From: Saprospiraceae bacterium
GTDB lineage: Bacteria; Bacteroidota; Bacteroidia; Chitinophagales; Saprospiraceae
Assembly (NCBI GenBank): GCA_029262975.1
Contig: JAJCYJ010000269.1
Location: 1 to 13,621, forward strand
Direction of reading: 5' to 3'
Length of the DNA stretch: 13,621 nt
Part shown: piece by piece, positions 6,709-12,811 of the stretch
How positions within the stretch are numbered: position 1 is the stretch's first letter
Layout: each line of letters opens with the position of its first letter
Made by a program: the position numbers and the translations under genes
Notes under the pieces: model-generated
Databases searched by the model: none
What the model saw: only the letters and a program-made list of their open reading frames with translations
What the model was told of the DNA's origin: nothing

Positions 6709-6814
6709 TTACAACTGAACATACTTAAAACCGTGAGGGATGAAATTATAAAAGCTATTTTTTATAAAGTGGTTGACGGTTCAGTGTAAAATGCATTTTT
6801 ACACCATGTTAGCA
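6709..6814 (-). repeat. attC-like recombination site 8 (weaker structure)
   Basis: Outer boxes are TTACAAC (6709-6715) and GTTAGCA (6808-6814). The main stem is AACCGT (6729-6734) with ACGGTT (6776-6781). The right arm contains an extra self-complementary hairpin, GTGTAAAA (6784-6791) with TTTTACAC (6797-6804), which makes the arms unequal. It is the only site whose left box is followed by T instead of G. The match of the boxes to the ends of their cassettes still holds. Confidence 0.65.
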
Positions 6815-6821
6815 ATTGTTT

Positions 6822-7793
6822 TCATTGTTGAATTCTTGTTAACCATCTTATACTGTTTACAAATAAGGCAGCATTATCACATTCAGGATCATGTATCGTT
6901 ACCGGAATTTTTTCATCGTCAAGAATCAAATCCAAACTTCTGAACATTCCTTGGTCAGTAGCAATAATAATTCTTCCCGCACCATATTCAAATCCTATCA
7001 TACCTGCATAAAAATCTGATGACTCTTCAATGTCCAAGCCAGTAGATGAACGCGTGTAATTGGTTGTATTATTAGGGAAGGGTAAGATAACATCTTCAGA
7101 GTTTCTGAAAACTGCGGCACCACATAAAAATTTAACAGTATCGGGCATCAGTTCTGGAGGTGTTTTTTGGAAAATAGAATGTTCTAAATTGATCATTTTA
7201 TTTTTTGATGTCATGATAAACTGGCTGCAAATACTACAATTATATCCTGGTGATTTTGGATGATTTGCATAACCATCTCTGAATTTCACATTGAATGCTT
7301 CGAGCAAAGGCAAAGCTCCACTTCCTCCGGGATGATGGCTAAGAAACAACAATAAACTGCCGCCATTATAGACATACTTACCTATGGCTTCCACTTCGGC
7401 AATGAGCAAAGGTGAAATGTACAGAATTTCTTCTTTTGCGCCATAATCCAAATATATTTTGTCATTTGGAATTCCATGAATGATGAGTAAATCTGGATTT
7501 TTAGCCGTAAGAGTGATTGAATCAAGATTGTCTTTTGTGAATTCGACATTAAAACCATCAACATTCATAATCCTTAGCATTTCTCTAGCTGTTTCCTTAC
7601 CATAGGATAAAGAATATATAGTATTGTGTCCTTCATCAATAAGTACTTTCAATCCATGTTTCTCTTTAATTGGAGAGAATTCAAAATTATAAAGAGTATC
7701 AAATTCAGCTTCAACCGTTGCTTCTCCTTTTTTTTGCCCAAATGTTGAATTTGATATAGTCAGTAGGACGAGTATATAATAAATCTTAGTCAT
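6822..7793 (-). CDS. Secreted protein with ThuA/DUF4350-like (glutamine-amidotransferase-fold) domain
   Basis: The 323-residue protein has a cleavable signal peptide (M-T-K-I-Y-Y-I-L-V-L-L-T-I-S-N-S-T-F-G-Q). A Rossmann-like domain of the class-I amidotransferase/DUF4350 type follows: L-K-V-L-I-D-E-G-H-N, N-P-D-L-L-I-I-H-G-I-P, I-G-K-Y-V-Y-N-G-G-S-L-L-L-F, and a late F-E-Y-G-A-G-R-I-I-I-A-T-D-Q-G-M-F strand. Domains like this often bind rather than hydrolyse, and I see no clear Cys nucleophile elbow. It is the last gene of a five-gene unit starting at 9685, 25 nt after the preceding gene. Its stop lies 8 nt before the R'' box of attC-like site 8. Periplasmic location is likely; substrate unknown. 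Confidence 0.68.
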   Translation of the reverse strand: MTKIYYILVLLTISNSTFGQKKGEATVEAEFDTLYNFEFSPIKEKHGLKVLIDEGHNTIYSLSYGKETAREMLRIMNVDGFNVEFTKDNLDSITLTAKNPDLLIIHGIPNDKIYLDYGAKEEILYISPLLIAEVEAIGKYVYNGGSLLLFLSHHPGGSGALPLLEAFNVKFRDGYANHPKSPGYNCSICSQFIMTSKNKMINLEHSIFQKTPPELMPDTVKFLCGAAVFRNSEDVILPFPNNTTNYTRSSTGLDIEESSDFYAGMIGFEYGAGRIIIATDQGMFRSLDLILDDEKIPVTIHDPECDNAALFVNSIRWLTRIQQ

Positions 7794-7818
7794 GACTGTG
7801 AATTTATTTGTTTTAGTA

Positions 7819-8187
7819 TTATCCTTTTAAAAGAATTAAATGTTTTAGAATAGCGATCAAAATAAATGATCCAGTGAGTAAAACCCAATTGTTTTCCCAT
7901 AACCCAATCGACAAGACAATCAACAAGAGGATGGCTAGAATCAAGGTGAATATCTTAATTATACCCCATCGTTTCTTAATCCAATTGATTTCGATTTGAA
8001 CTACTTTATTTACTATTTCGAGTTCGTTTTCAGGATTTACCATTGGAATAAGAAACCAATTACACAGGTCAAAGAATAGCCCGATTAAGATGATTAGTAT
8101 ATTATGATGCCATATTCCAATCCCGATCATTAAGTAAGCGATTATTCTAAGTATTAATCCATAAGGATTTTTGTGACGTCGAATCAA
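7819..8187 (-). CDS. Small integral membrane protein, unknown function
   Basis: The 122-residue protein has about four hydrophobic segments (roughly residues 10-25, 28-47, 75-97 and 98-119), arranged as two hairpins joined by a charged loop (N-P-E-N-E-L-E-I-V-N-K-V-V-Q-I-E). The N-terminus is basic (MIRRHKNP), consistent with a cytoplasmic start. No family is recognised. It lies between the YrdB-like gene (28 nt upstream) and the ThuA-like gene (25 nt downstream) in the operon and is probably co-expressed. Its size and topology resemble the preceding YrdB-like gene, but I see no clear sequence similarity. Confidence 0.7.
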   Translation of the reverse strand: MIRRHKNPYGLILRIIAYLMIGIGIWHHNILIILIGLFFDLCNWFLIPMVNPENELEIVNKVVQIEINWIKKRWGIIKIFTLILAILLLIVLSIGLWENNWVLLTGSFILIAILKHLILLKG

Positions 8188-8215
8188 TCTTTGTTTGAAA
8201 TTAATTATATAGGTT

Positions 8216-8584
8216 TTAACTAGACAGTAGCCATATAATTCGATCGTAAGAAACTATATAGTGTAAAACAACTATTATCGCTAGGATAAAACTGATTTTG
8301 GAATAGCCCATATTATAAATCATCCAAAATCCAATTCCGAAAAACGCAAATTCAATGAGAAGTCTTATAGTTCCAGATACTTGTATCAGGGCTTGCCCGG
8401 ATCGACTAGGATCATCATGCACTGCGAATGTCCCCCAAATGGCCATTGCAATAATTGGTATGACAATGACTAAAATGAAGCGTATCCAGCTATCACTTAG
8501 TTTCCAAGCCCACATTCCCATTGCAAATAAAGCAGTCACCTCAAGTAAAAATCGAAGGGCTAAATTGATTGGATTTGATCCCAT
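8216..8584 (-). CDS. YrdB/DUF2568-family membrane protein
   Basis: The 122-residue protein matches the YrdB family (DUF2568): N-L-A-L-R-F-L-L-E-V-T-A-L-F-A-M-G at the start, a middle W-G-T-F-A-V-H-D-D-P-S-R loop that is the family's most recognisable motif, and R-L-L-I-E-F-A-F-F-G beginning the third helix. Four transmembrane helices are predicted by eye. The family's function is not established. The gene follows the SRPBCC gene by 12 nt and precedes another small membrane protein by 28 nt, so it belongs to the AraC-controlled operon of cassette 6715-10830. Confidence 0.78.
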   Translation of the reverse strand: MGSNPINLALRFLLEVTALFAMGMWAWKLSDSWIRFILVIVIPIIAMAIWGTFAVHDDPSRSGQALIQVSGTIRLLIEFAFFGIGFWMIYNMGYSKISFILAIIVVLHYIVSYDRIIWLLSS

Positions 8585-8596
8585 GATATTTAAATT

Positions 8597-9109
8597 TTAA
8601 TTCTTTTCTACAAGAGCCTTAAGTGCAATATTCATCGCCTTAAATCCCCTTTCCGTACCTTTACCTATCATCTTCATAAGTACACCGGATAGGATTCCTG
8701 TAAAATTCTCTCCATGTATAAACTTAATCTGATTTGGCCCGATTTGCTTCAGAATAAAATAATGCTCTCCGTCAAAAACACCTTTAAAGCCAAGCTTACC
8801 TAACCATCTGAATTCCTGATTGGTATTGTTTATTAATACTTGCGGTTTAAACTCCATTGGCTTATTTCCTTCACTTTGTAGGGTTATTTGCAAATAATCT
8901 CCTGGTTGAGTTGGTCCTGAAATCTTTTTGATAAATGGATTCCAATTAGGGTATGAAGAATGATTCATTAAGACCTCCCAAACTTCTTCTTTAGAGGAAT
9001 TTAATACTATTTCAGTTTTTATACTTCGCATGATTAAGAGATTAACGGTGAACAATATAATAAGAAGGAAAGCGATTATGGATGTTGTTATTTTGATTAA
9101 TTTTTTCAT
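8597..9109 (-). CDS. SRPBCC (START/Bet v1-like) domain protein with N-terminal membrane anchor
   Basis: The 170-residue protein has one N-terminal hydrophobic segment (about residues 9-29) and then a SRPBCC-type ligand-binding fold. The domain starts R-S-I-K-T-E-I-V-L-N-S-S-K-E-E-V-W-E-V-L-M-N-H-S-S-Y-P-N-W-N-P-F, the classical beginning of polyketide-cyclase/dehydrase-like members, and closes with a long amphipathic helix (F-K-A-M-N-I-A-L-K-A-L-V-E). Such domains hold hydrophobic ligands in a deep pocket; here it would probably face the periplasm. It lies 24 nt downstream of the beta-barrel gene and 12 nt upstream of the YrdB-like gene. The ligand is unknown. Confidence 0.8.
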   Translation of the reverse strand: MKKLIKITTSIIAFLLIILFTVNLLIMRSIKTEIVLNSSKEEVWEVLMNHSSYPNWNPFIKKISGPTQPGDYLQITLQSEGNKPMEFKPQVLINNTNQEFRWLGKLGFKGVFDGEHYFILKQIGPNQIKFIHGENFTGILSGVLMKMIGKGTERGFKAMNIALKALVEKN

Positions 9110-9133
9110 GTTTAATGGTTTTAATGTATTTGT

Positions 9134-9685
9134 TTAGAATGACCATCCTAAGTGTACTGTTGGGAAAAAGTTTACAGACTTTCTAGAGTATTGAAGATCG
9201 TCTAATTCAATATCTCCCGACTTTGTCATCATGTTCACACCTACCCATGGAGTTAGATATAATCCACTGAGTGATTTGCGGTTTTTAAAAAAGTCAAACT
9301 TGTACCCTCCACGAAGCCCTATGCTCAACTGGTCATCTTTGTATTCGTCTGTCTTACTTTCATAAGTAAGGAATAAATAGTCGAATGTCAGACCTGCAAA
9401 AAACCCATGACTTGGATCTTCCTTTCCGAAGAAATAATCCCACTTGAGAGAAATGGCTTTAAAGCTTTCAGTAATTCCTTCGTGGTTTTGTAAGCCTTCA
9501 GGAAGTGTAAGTTGACCATATCCCAATTGTATACGTTCATTTTTAAAGGTATAAGCGGCGTGACCAGATGCTCCTCCAAGAGCATAAGCTAAAGGATCGA
9601 GTTCGATTTCAAAATTTTTGGTTTGGGCATTTACCATTGAGGTAGATGCTACTAAGATCACGATTGCAATTAATAAATTTTTCAT
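9134..9685 (-). CDS. Predicted outer-membrane beta-barrel protein
   Basis: The 183-residue protein has a clear signal peptide ending A-N-A-Q (about residue 21). Alternating aromatic beta strands follow (I-Q-L-G-Y-G-Q-L, G-F-F-A-G-L-T-F-D-Y-L-F-L-T-Y, L-S-I-G-L-R-G-G-Y-K-F-D-F-F), and it ends in an aromatic residue (H-L-G-W-S-F), the hallmark of outer-membrane barrels. It would form a small, probably 8-stranded barrel. It is the first gene of the operon controlled from the promoter at 9720-9748 and the AraC-type direct repeats at 9749-9790. Its position suggests a surface or sensing role linked to the regulator next door. What it transports or binds cannot be told. Confidence 0.78.
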   Translation of the reverse strand: MKNLLIAIVILVASTSMVNAQTKNFEIELDPLAYALGGASGHAAYTFKNERIQLGYGQLTLPEGLQNHEGITESFKAISLKWDYFFGKEDPSHGFFAGLTFDYLFLTYESKTDEYKDDQLSIGLRGGYKFDFFKNRKSLSGLYLTPWVGVNMMTKSGDIELDDLQYSRKSVNFFPTVHLGWSF

Positions 9686-9719
9686 AGTTGTTGTTTTTAG
9701 ATTAATTAAAATGATAATC

Positions 9720-9748
9720 CAAAATTACAGCAGCAACTATGAGAACAA
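9720..9748 (-). promoter_or_regulatory. Promoter of the five-gene envelope operon
   Basis: On the minus strand TTG (9746-9748) is followed after 18 nt by TAATTTTG (9720-9727), a perfect TAnnTTTG -7 element. The spacing is slightly shorter than the 20 nt of the two toxin-antitoxin promoters, which fits a promoter that needs an activator. The start codon at 9685 is about 35 nt downstream. Confidence 0.62.
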
Positions 9749-9790
9749 TTGATCATTTATGCACATGATTTGATCATTTGCGCAAGATTT
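9749..9790 (-). promoter_or_regulatory. Tandem direct repeats, probable AraC-type operator
   Basis: Two 21-bp units start at 9749 and 9770, each beginning TTGATCATTT and keeping GCA at positions 13-15 of the unit. A 21-bp period is two DNA turns, the usual spacing of AraC half-sites. The pair directly abuts the -33 TTG at 9746-9748, the classical place for AraC-family activation, and sits between the operon and the regulator gene. Confidence 0.6.
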
Positions 9791-9804
9791 GAATAAAATA
9801 AGTG

Positions 9805-10815
9805 TTATTGTTGGTTTTGAAATTCGGTAGGAGTGAGACCTGTCCATTTCTTGAAATTTCTTGAAAATATTGAAACGTCAGAAAATCCGGTTAGGAAGGC
9901 TACATCGGTTACGTTGTTATGAGAACGAGAAAGATGCTTTATTGCAATCTCTTTTCGTACAGAGTTTAAAATCTCTCTAAAGGAAGTCCCTTCTTTCTTT
10001 AAGTTTTGCTGAAGAGTTCTGACACTCATTGCGAGCTCACGCGCTACTTCATTTGTTTTAGGTATTTCAGCTTTCAATCTCTTTAATATACTGTTCTTTA
10101 CTGCTCTTGTATTAGCATTTATCCGTTCATGCTCATTGGCAGTTTCTTCCAGCAATACTTCAAAATGTTCAAAAATGCTTGGATCATAAGCAGTAATTTG
10201 ACTATCAAGGTCAGATTTTTTATAAACGATATATGGGTTGTCACATGAAAATTTGATAATTGCAGGGTCATAAATTTCATGATATCTATCGATATTTTGA
10301 GGCTCTGGAAAATTAAAACCCACTTCCAATGGATGGATATTTTTTGAAGTACAGTTTTTAATTAACGTAACACTTGCTGTATAAATGTAGTCTATCGTAT
10401 ATCTAAATTCCTCTTGCCATTCTTCTTGTATTGTTCCATCGAATCTTATCAAATTTCCTTCAATAATCATTCTTTGAAGAACAATGGACAACACTAATTC
10501 TTGATATTTACATAGTTTAGTCCAAGCCTTAGTTATAGTTGGAGAATTCATCATTACATAACCTAAGATTCCCATTATTTGAAAGCGCGATTTCAGTCCG
10601 CATTCCAGTCCTATGTCTTGTGATCCAGTTTGACGAACGATTACCCTCCATACGTCCATTGCTTGTTCGACAGTTGCTCGGGCTTTTGGATTTGTAAAAA
10701 TATCAGGCGAAATATTGGCCTCTTTTAGAATTTCGAAACGATCAGCACCAAAAGATTCTGCCACCATGACCCTTAATGCAATTATTCCCGCAGGTATGTC
10801 TCTTACTCTTCTCAT
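9805..10815 (-). CDS. AraC-family transcriptional regulator with Arabinose_bd (PF12625-type) sensor domain
   Basis: The 336-residue protein has an N-terminal domain of the type found in OruR/ArgR-like AraC regulators. Signatures include A-T-V-E-Q-A-M-D-V-W-R near residue 47 and I-G-L-E-C-G-L-K-S-R-F near 68. The C-terminal DNA-binding domain covers about residues 248-336, with two helix-turn-helix units: V-A-R-E-L-A-M-S-V-R-T-L-Q-Q-N-L, and V-T-D-V-A-F-L-T-G-F-S-D-V-S-I-F-S-R-N-F ending in the family motif W-T-G-L-T-P-T-E-F. It is transcribed toward the operon it probably activates. The start lies only 15 nt from the cassette boundary, with no visible promoter. The inducer is unknown. Confidence 0.9.
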   Translation of the reverse strand: MRRVRDIPAGIIALRVMVAESFGADRFEILKEANISPDIFTNPKARATVEQAMDVWRVIVRQTGSQDIGLECGLKSRFQIMGILGYVMMNSPTITKAWTKLCKYQELVLSIVLQRMIIEGNLIRFDGTIQEEWQEEFRYTIDYIYTASVTLIKNCTSKNIHPLEVGFNFPEPQNIDRYHEIYDPAIIKFSCDNPYIVYKKSDLDSQITAYDPSIFEHFEVLLEETANEHERINANTRAVKNSILKRLKAEIPKTNEVARELAMSVRTLQQNLKKEGTSFREILNSVRKEIAIKHLSRSHNNVTDVAFLTGFSDVSIFSRNFKKWTGLTPTEFQNQQ

Positions 10816-10824
10816 TTTAATTAT

Positions 10825-10889
10825 TGCTAACGGTGAATGATAAGAGTAGTAGTGAAGAAGGAGCTATTACTTCTTATCTATTGTTATCA
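10825..10889 (-). repeat. attC-like recombination site 9, overlapping the 3' end of a gene
   Basis: Outer boxes are TGCTAAC (10825-10831) and GTTATCA (10883-10889). GATAAGA (10839-10845) pairs with TCTTATC (10872-10878). The AAT on its left side continues the pairing after one extra unpaired base at 10879, and GTAG/CTATTAC pairing continues inward. The stop codon of the ChaN-like gene (10874-10876) lies inside the right arm. Confidence 0.85.
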
Positions 10890-11725
10890 TCTTTTTCAAT
10901 TTTACCTGAAGCAGTTACTTTATCGGTATATAAAATATGTGTGTACCGATTTTGTTCTTCAGGAAATTTCTCACACAAGAACATTTCGTGAGAAAGTGTG
11001 GTATTATAAATGTTTTCTTCTCTATCAATATCTCGAATTTTTATTCCTGTGCCGTCGTTATTGAACATACTACCTTCACTGAATGCATGGTGAATTGACA
11101 TGATCTTTTTTGAATCGAAATTGGTAGTATCTTTTAACAAGTATCCTGCAATTCTTTCTTTATCAAAAAGAGGCGCAATTGAATTATGTACATTTCCTGT
11201 TAGTGTAACTATTTTGCTGTCAGGGTGTGTATTACGTATGTCACGTATTTCCATATACATAGATGAATCTCTGGGTGAGGATGGGTAATAATTATCAATG
11301 AATTTTAGAATGATTTTTTCATTTTGGATGCTATTGTAGATTAAATCAAGCATTGATACACCATTTCTACCATCAAAATTTTCTCTGCGAAAGAAATCCA
11401 ATTCTTTTAATTGGGCAATTGACATCTCATTTGATAAGTTTTCCATCTGTGAAGCACGGATTTCTAAGGCTAAGACAACTTTTTTTTCAGATTCAGTTAT
11501 AAGGTTACATAGACCATAGACAAATTCGGCGGGCTCTTTTGTCCCATGCATTTCTCCAACCATTATTATGTCGTAATCAGATATCTCCTTATAAACCTGC
11601 TGATTCAATTTTGAAATATCCTTAATTGGAATTGCATTTTCTTTTAAAAAGTCAACCGGGTTAGTCACTTCTTTTTCTCCGCATGATATACACAATAAAA
11701 GTAATAAGTAATTCAGCTTTTTCAT
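10874..11725 (-). CDS. ChaN-like (haem-binding uptake family) lipoprotein
   Basis: The 283-residue protein has a short lipoprotein signal (M-K-K-L-N-Y-L-L-L-L-L-C-I-S-C, lipidated Cys15). The mature part resembles PF04187/ChaN-type proteins: I-I-M-V-G-E-M-H-G-T (residues 53-62), an L-A-L-E-I-R strand near 85-90, and a late V-T-L-T-G-N-V-H-N-S (173-182) with a histidine. The GE-x-H and G-N-x-H motifs are shared with the wider TraB/erythromycin-esterase-like fold, so the specific function is uncertain. AAGGA at 11733-11737 (minus strand) is one of the few Shine-Dalgarno-like sequences in the window. The last codons (D-D-N-N-R-stop) are read from the attC-like site itself. It is the sole gene of cassette 10831-11749. 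Confidence 0.7.
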   Translation of the reverse strand: MKKLNYLLLLLCISCGEKEVTNPVDFLKENAIPIKDISKLNQQVYKEISDYDIIMVGEMHGTKEPAEFVYGLCNLITESEKKVVLALEIRASQMENLSNEMSIAQLKELDFFRRENFDGRNGVSMLDLIYNSIQNEKIILKFIDNYYPSSPRDSSMYMEIRDIRNTHPDSKIVTLTGNVHNSIAPLFDKERIAGYLLKDTTNFDSKKIMSIHHAFSEGSMFNNDGTGIKIRDIDREENIYNTTLSHEMFLCEKFPEEQNRYTHILYTDKVTASGKIEKDDNNR

Positions 11726-11743
11726 GTTTAATTCCTTAATTGA

Positions 11744-11938
11744 TGATAACGTTTAGTATATGGCAAGTAGGGCAGTAGAAAGCGATAAACTTTCCTGTTT
11801 GCACTGAGCCAAAGCGTTGTATTTTGTTTTTAATTTATTCATTCTTAAAAGCCAAATCAGCGATTTGGCGGTGTTAGTAAATAACACTGAACCTTCAAAA
11901 ATCACTGAATGCCCTATTTGCTATATACAGTGTTAGCA
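11744..11938 (-). repeat. attC-like recombination site 10 (very long, about 195 bp)
   Basis: Outer boxes are TGATAAC (11744-11750) and GTTAGCA (11932-11938). A long stem pairs 11756-11776 (core GTATAT..GCAA.TAGGGCA) with 11904-11928 (TGCCCTATTTGC.ATATAC); the right arm is 4 nt longer, leaving extra bases. Spacers are 5 and 3 nt. The loop carries two additional perfect hairpins: GCCAAATC (11851-11858) with GATTTGGC (11862-11869), and GTGTTA (11871-11876) with TAACAC (11882-11887). Confidence 0.85.
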
Positions 11939-11949
11939 AATGTTTGTTT

Positions 11950-12714
11950 TTAAAATTTCCACCAAGGTTTTTTCTTCTTCTCCTTTGTTGACTCTCCTTG
12001 GTTATCATTTGATGAACTAGTATTTGATATAGGTGAAAAATTTATGCTAAAGGAGTTTTCAGTGTTCTTCAAATCAACTGTATGAGCAATTCCGTCTTTC
12101 TCATACGTCTTTCCTTTTATATATTCCGCCATATCCCATTTTCGGGCACTATAAGTCATTTGATTTACATAATTATCATAGTCATTATGTATTTCTTGTT
12201 CAGTTTTTGGTTGAGTTATAATTGTTTGCTCTGGCAATGTTGAACTTTTAACCTTCCATTTCGCATTCATTATAACGTCAAAGTAGAGTTCATTAGTCAA
12301 TTCAGCAGCCTCCATTGTCAGTCCGTCAAGAAGTCCCATGATTGGATGATTGAATTGAGTTTGTTGGTCAAGCTTAATTCTAATTCCAGTTGATTTAGCC
12401 CAATCTGCTCTTTCTCCAGTATCTCCATTTTTAGATTCACCAAAAAAAGCAATCATATATTCCAAATATCCATTAGGCGTTTCGGGTTCCTCCTTGTTTA
12501 TCGGTTCATCAAGAACTTCCTGTGGCACCTTATCGATTAAAGGCTGAAAAAATCTTGAATCATCTACAAAACTCATCAATCCAATTCCTAATTGAGGTAA
12601 GCCACCAACTCCATAACGACAAGTTGTACCGTTTTTGTAAATTTTCATGTTAATCGCATCTTGTCCATCTGCGGTTACTTTGAGTATGATTAGTTCTACC
12701 TCTTCTTTTTTCAT
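11950..12714 (-). CDS. Hypothetical protein, family not recognised
   Basis: The 254-residue protein has no signal peptide or membrane segment. The N-terminal part looks like a mixed alpha/beta domain (V-E-L-I-I-L-K-V-T-A-D-G-Q-D-A-I-N-M-K-I-Y-K-N-G-T) with a G-V-G-G-L-P-Q-L-G-I-G turn near residues 35-45. The C-terminus is a low-complexity Ser/Asn/Glu linker ending in a basic, tryptophan-containing tail K-K-K-K-P-W-W-K-F, which could contact membrane or nucleic acid. I recognise no catalytic motif. It occupies cassette 11750-12737 alone; the start is 23 nt from the cassette boundary (leader TTAGCAAATATTAAAAAACG then AAG-ATG) and no promoter is seen. Confidence 0.7.
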   Translation of the reverse strand: MKKEEVELIILKVTADGQDAINMKIYKNGTTCRYGVGGLPQLGIGLMSFVDDSRFFQPLIDKVPQEVLDEPINKEEPETPNGYLEYMIAFFGESKNGDTGERADWAKSTGIRIKLDQQTQFNHPIMGLLDGLTMEAAELTNELYFDVIMNAKWKVKSSTLPEQTIITQPKTEQEIHNDYDNYVNQMTYSARKWDMAEYIKGKTYEKDGIAHTVDLKNTENSFSINFSPISNTSSSNDNQGESTKEKKKKPWWKF

Positions 12715-12731
12715 CTTCGTTTTTTAATATT

Positions 12732-12811
12732 TGCTAACGGTAAAATGTATGAATCGTAGCTTGGGTCTGAGTGTAGGTTTTGAGGCTATGATTTCATACA
12801 TAGTGTTAGCG
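12732..12811 (-). repeat. attC-like recombination site 11, overlapping a stop codon
   Basis: Outer boxes are TGCTAAC (12732-12738) and GTTAGCG (12805-12811). ATGTATGAATC (12745-12755) pairs with GATTTCATACAT (12790-12801), where one extra T is unpaired; TAGC (12757-12760) pairs with GCTA (12785-12788). Spacers are 6 and 3 nt. It is the cleanest example of the architecture. The TAA stop of the gene to the right lies inside the right outer box (12806-12808). Confidence 0.9.

Noticed and set aside
6784..6804. Hairpin GTGTAAAA/TTTTACAC as a rho-independent terminator of the ThuA-like gene
   Set aside because: On the minus strand no U-tract follows the stem, and the hairpin lies inside attC-like site 8, so it is better read as part of that site.
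9683..9741. Inverted repeat CATAGTTG-T-TG / CAGCAACTATG overlapping the start codon of the beta-barrel gene, as an mRNA hairpin
   Set aside because: If the promoter at 9720-9748 is right, the upstream arm lies between -33 and -7 and is not transcribed. It would only matter with an alternative upstream start.
276..12811. The palindromes as a CRISPR array, REP elements or MITEs
   Set aside because: They share architecture but not sequence and are separated by whole genes. Repeated identical units, target-site duplications and inverted-repeat ends are absent.
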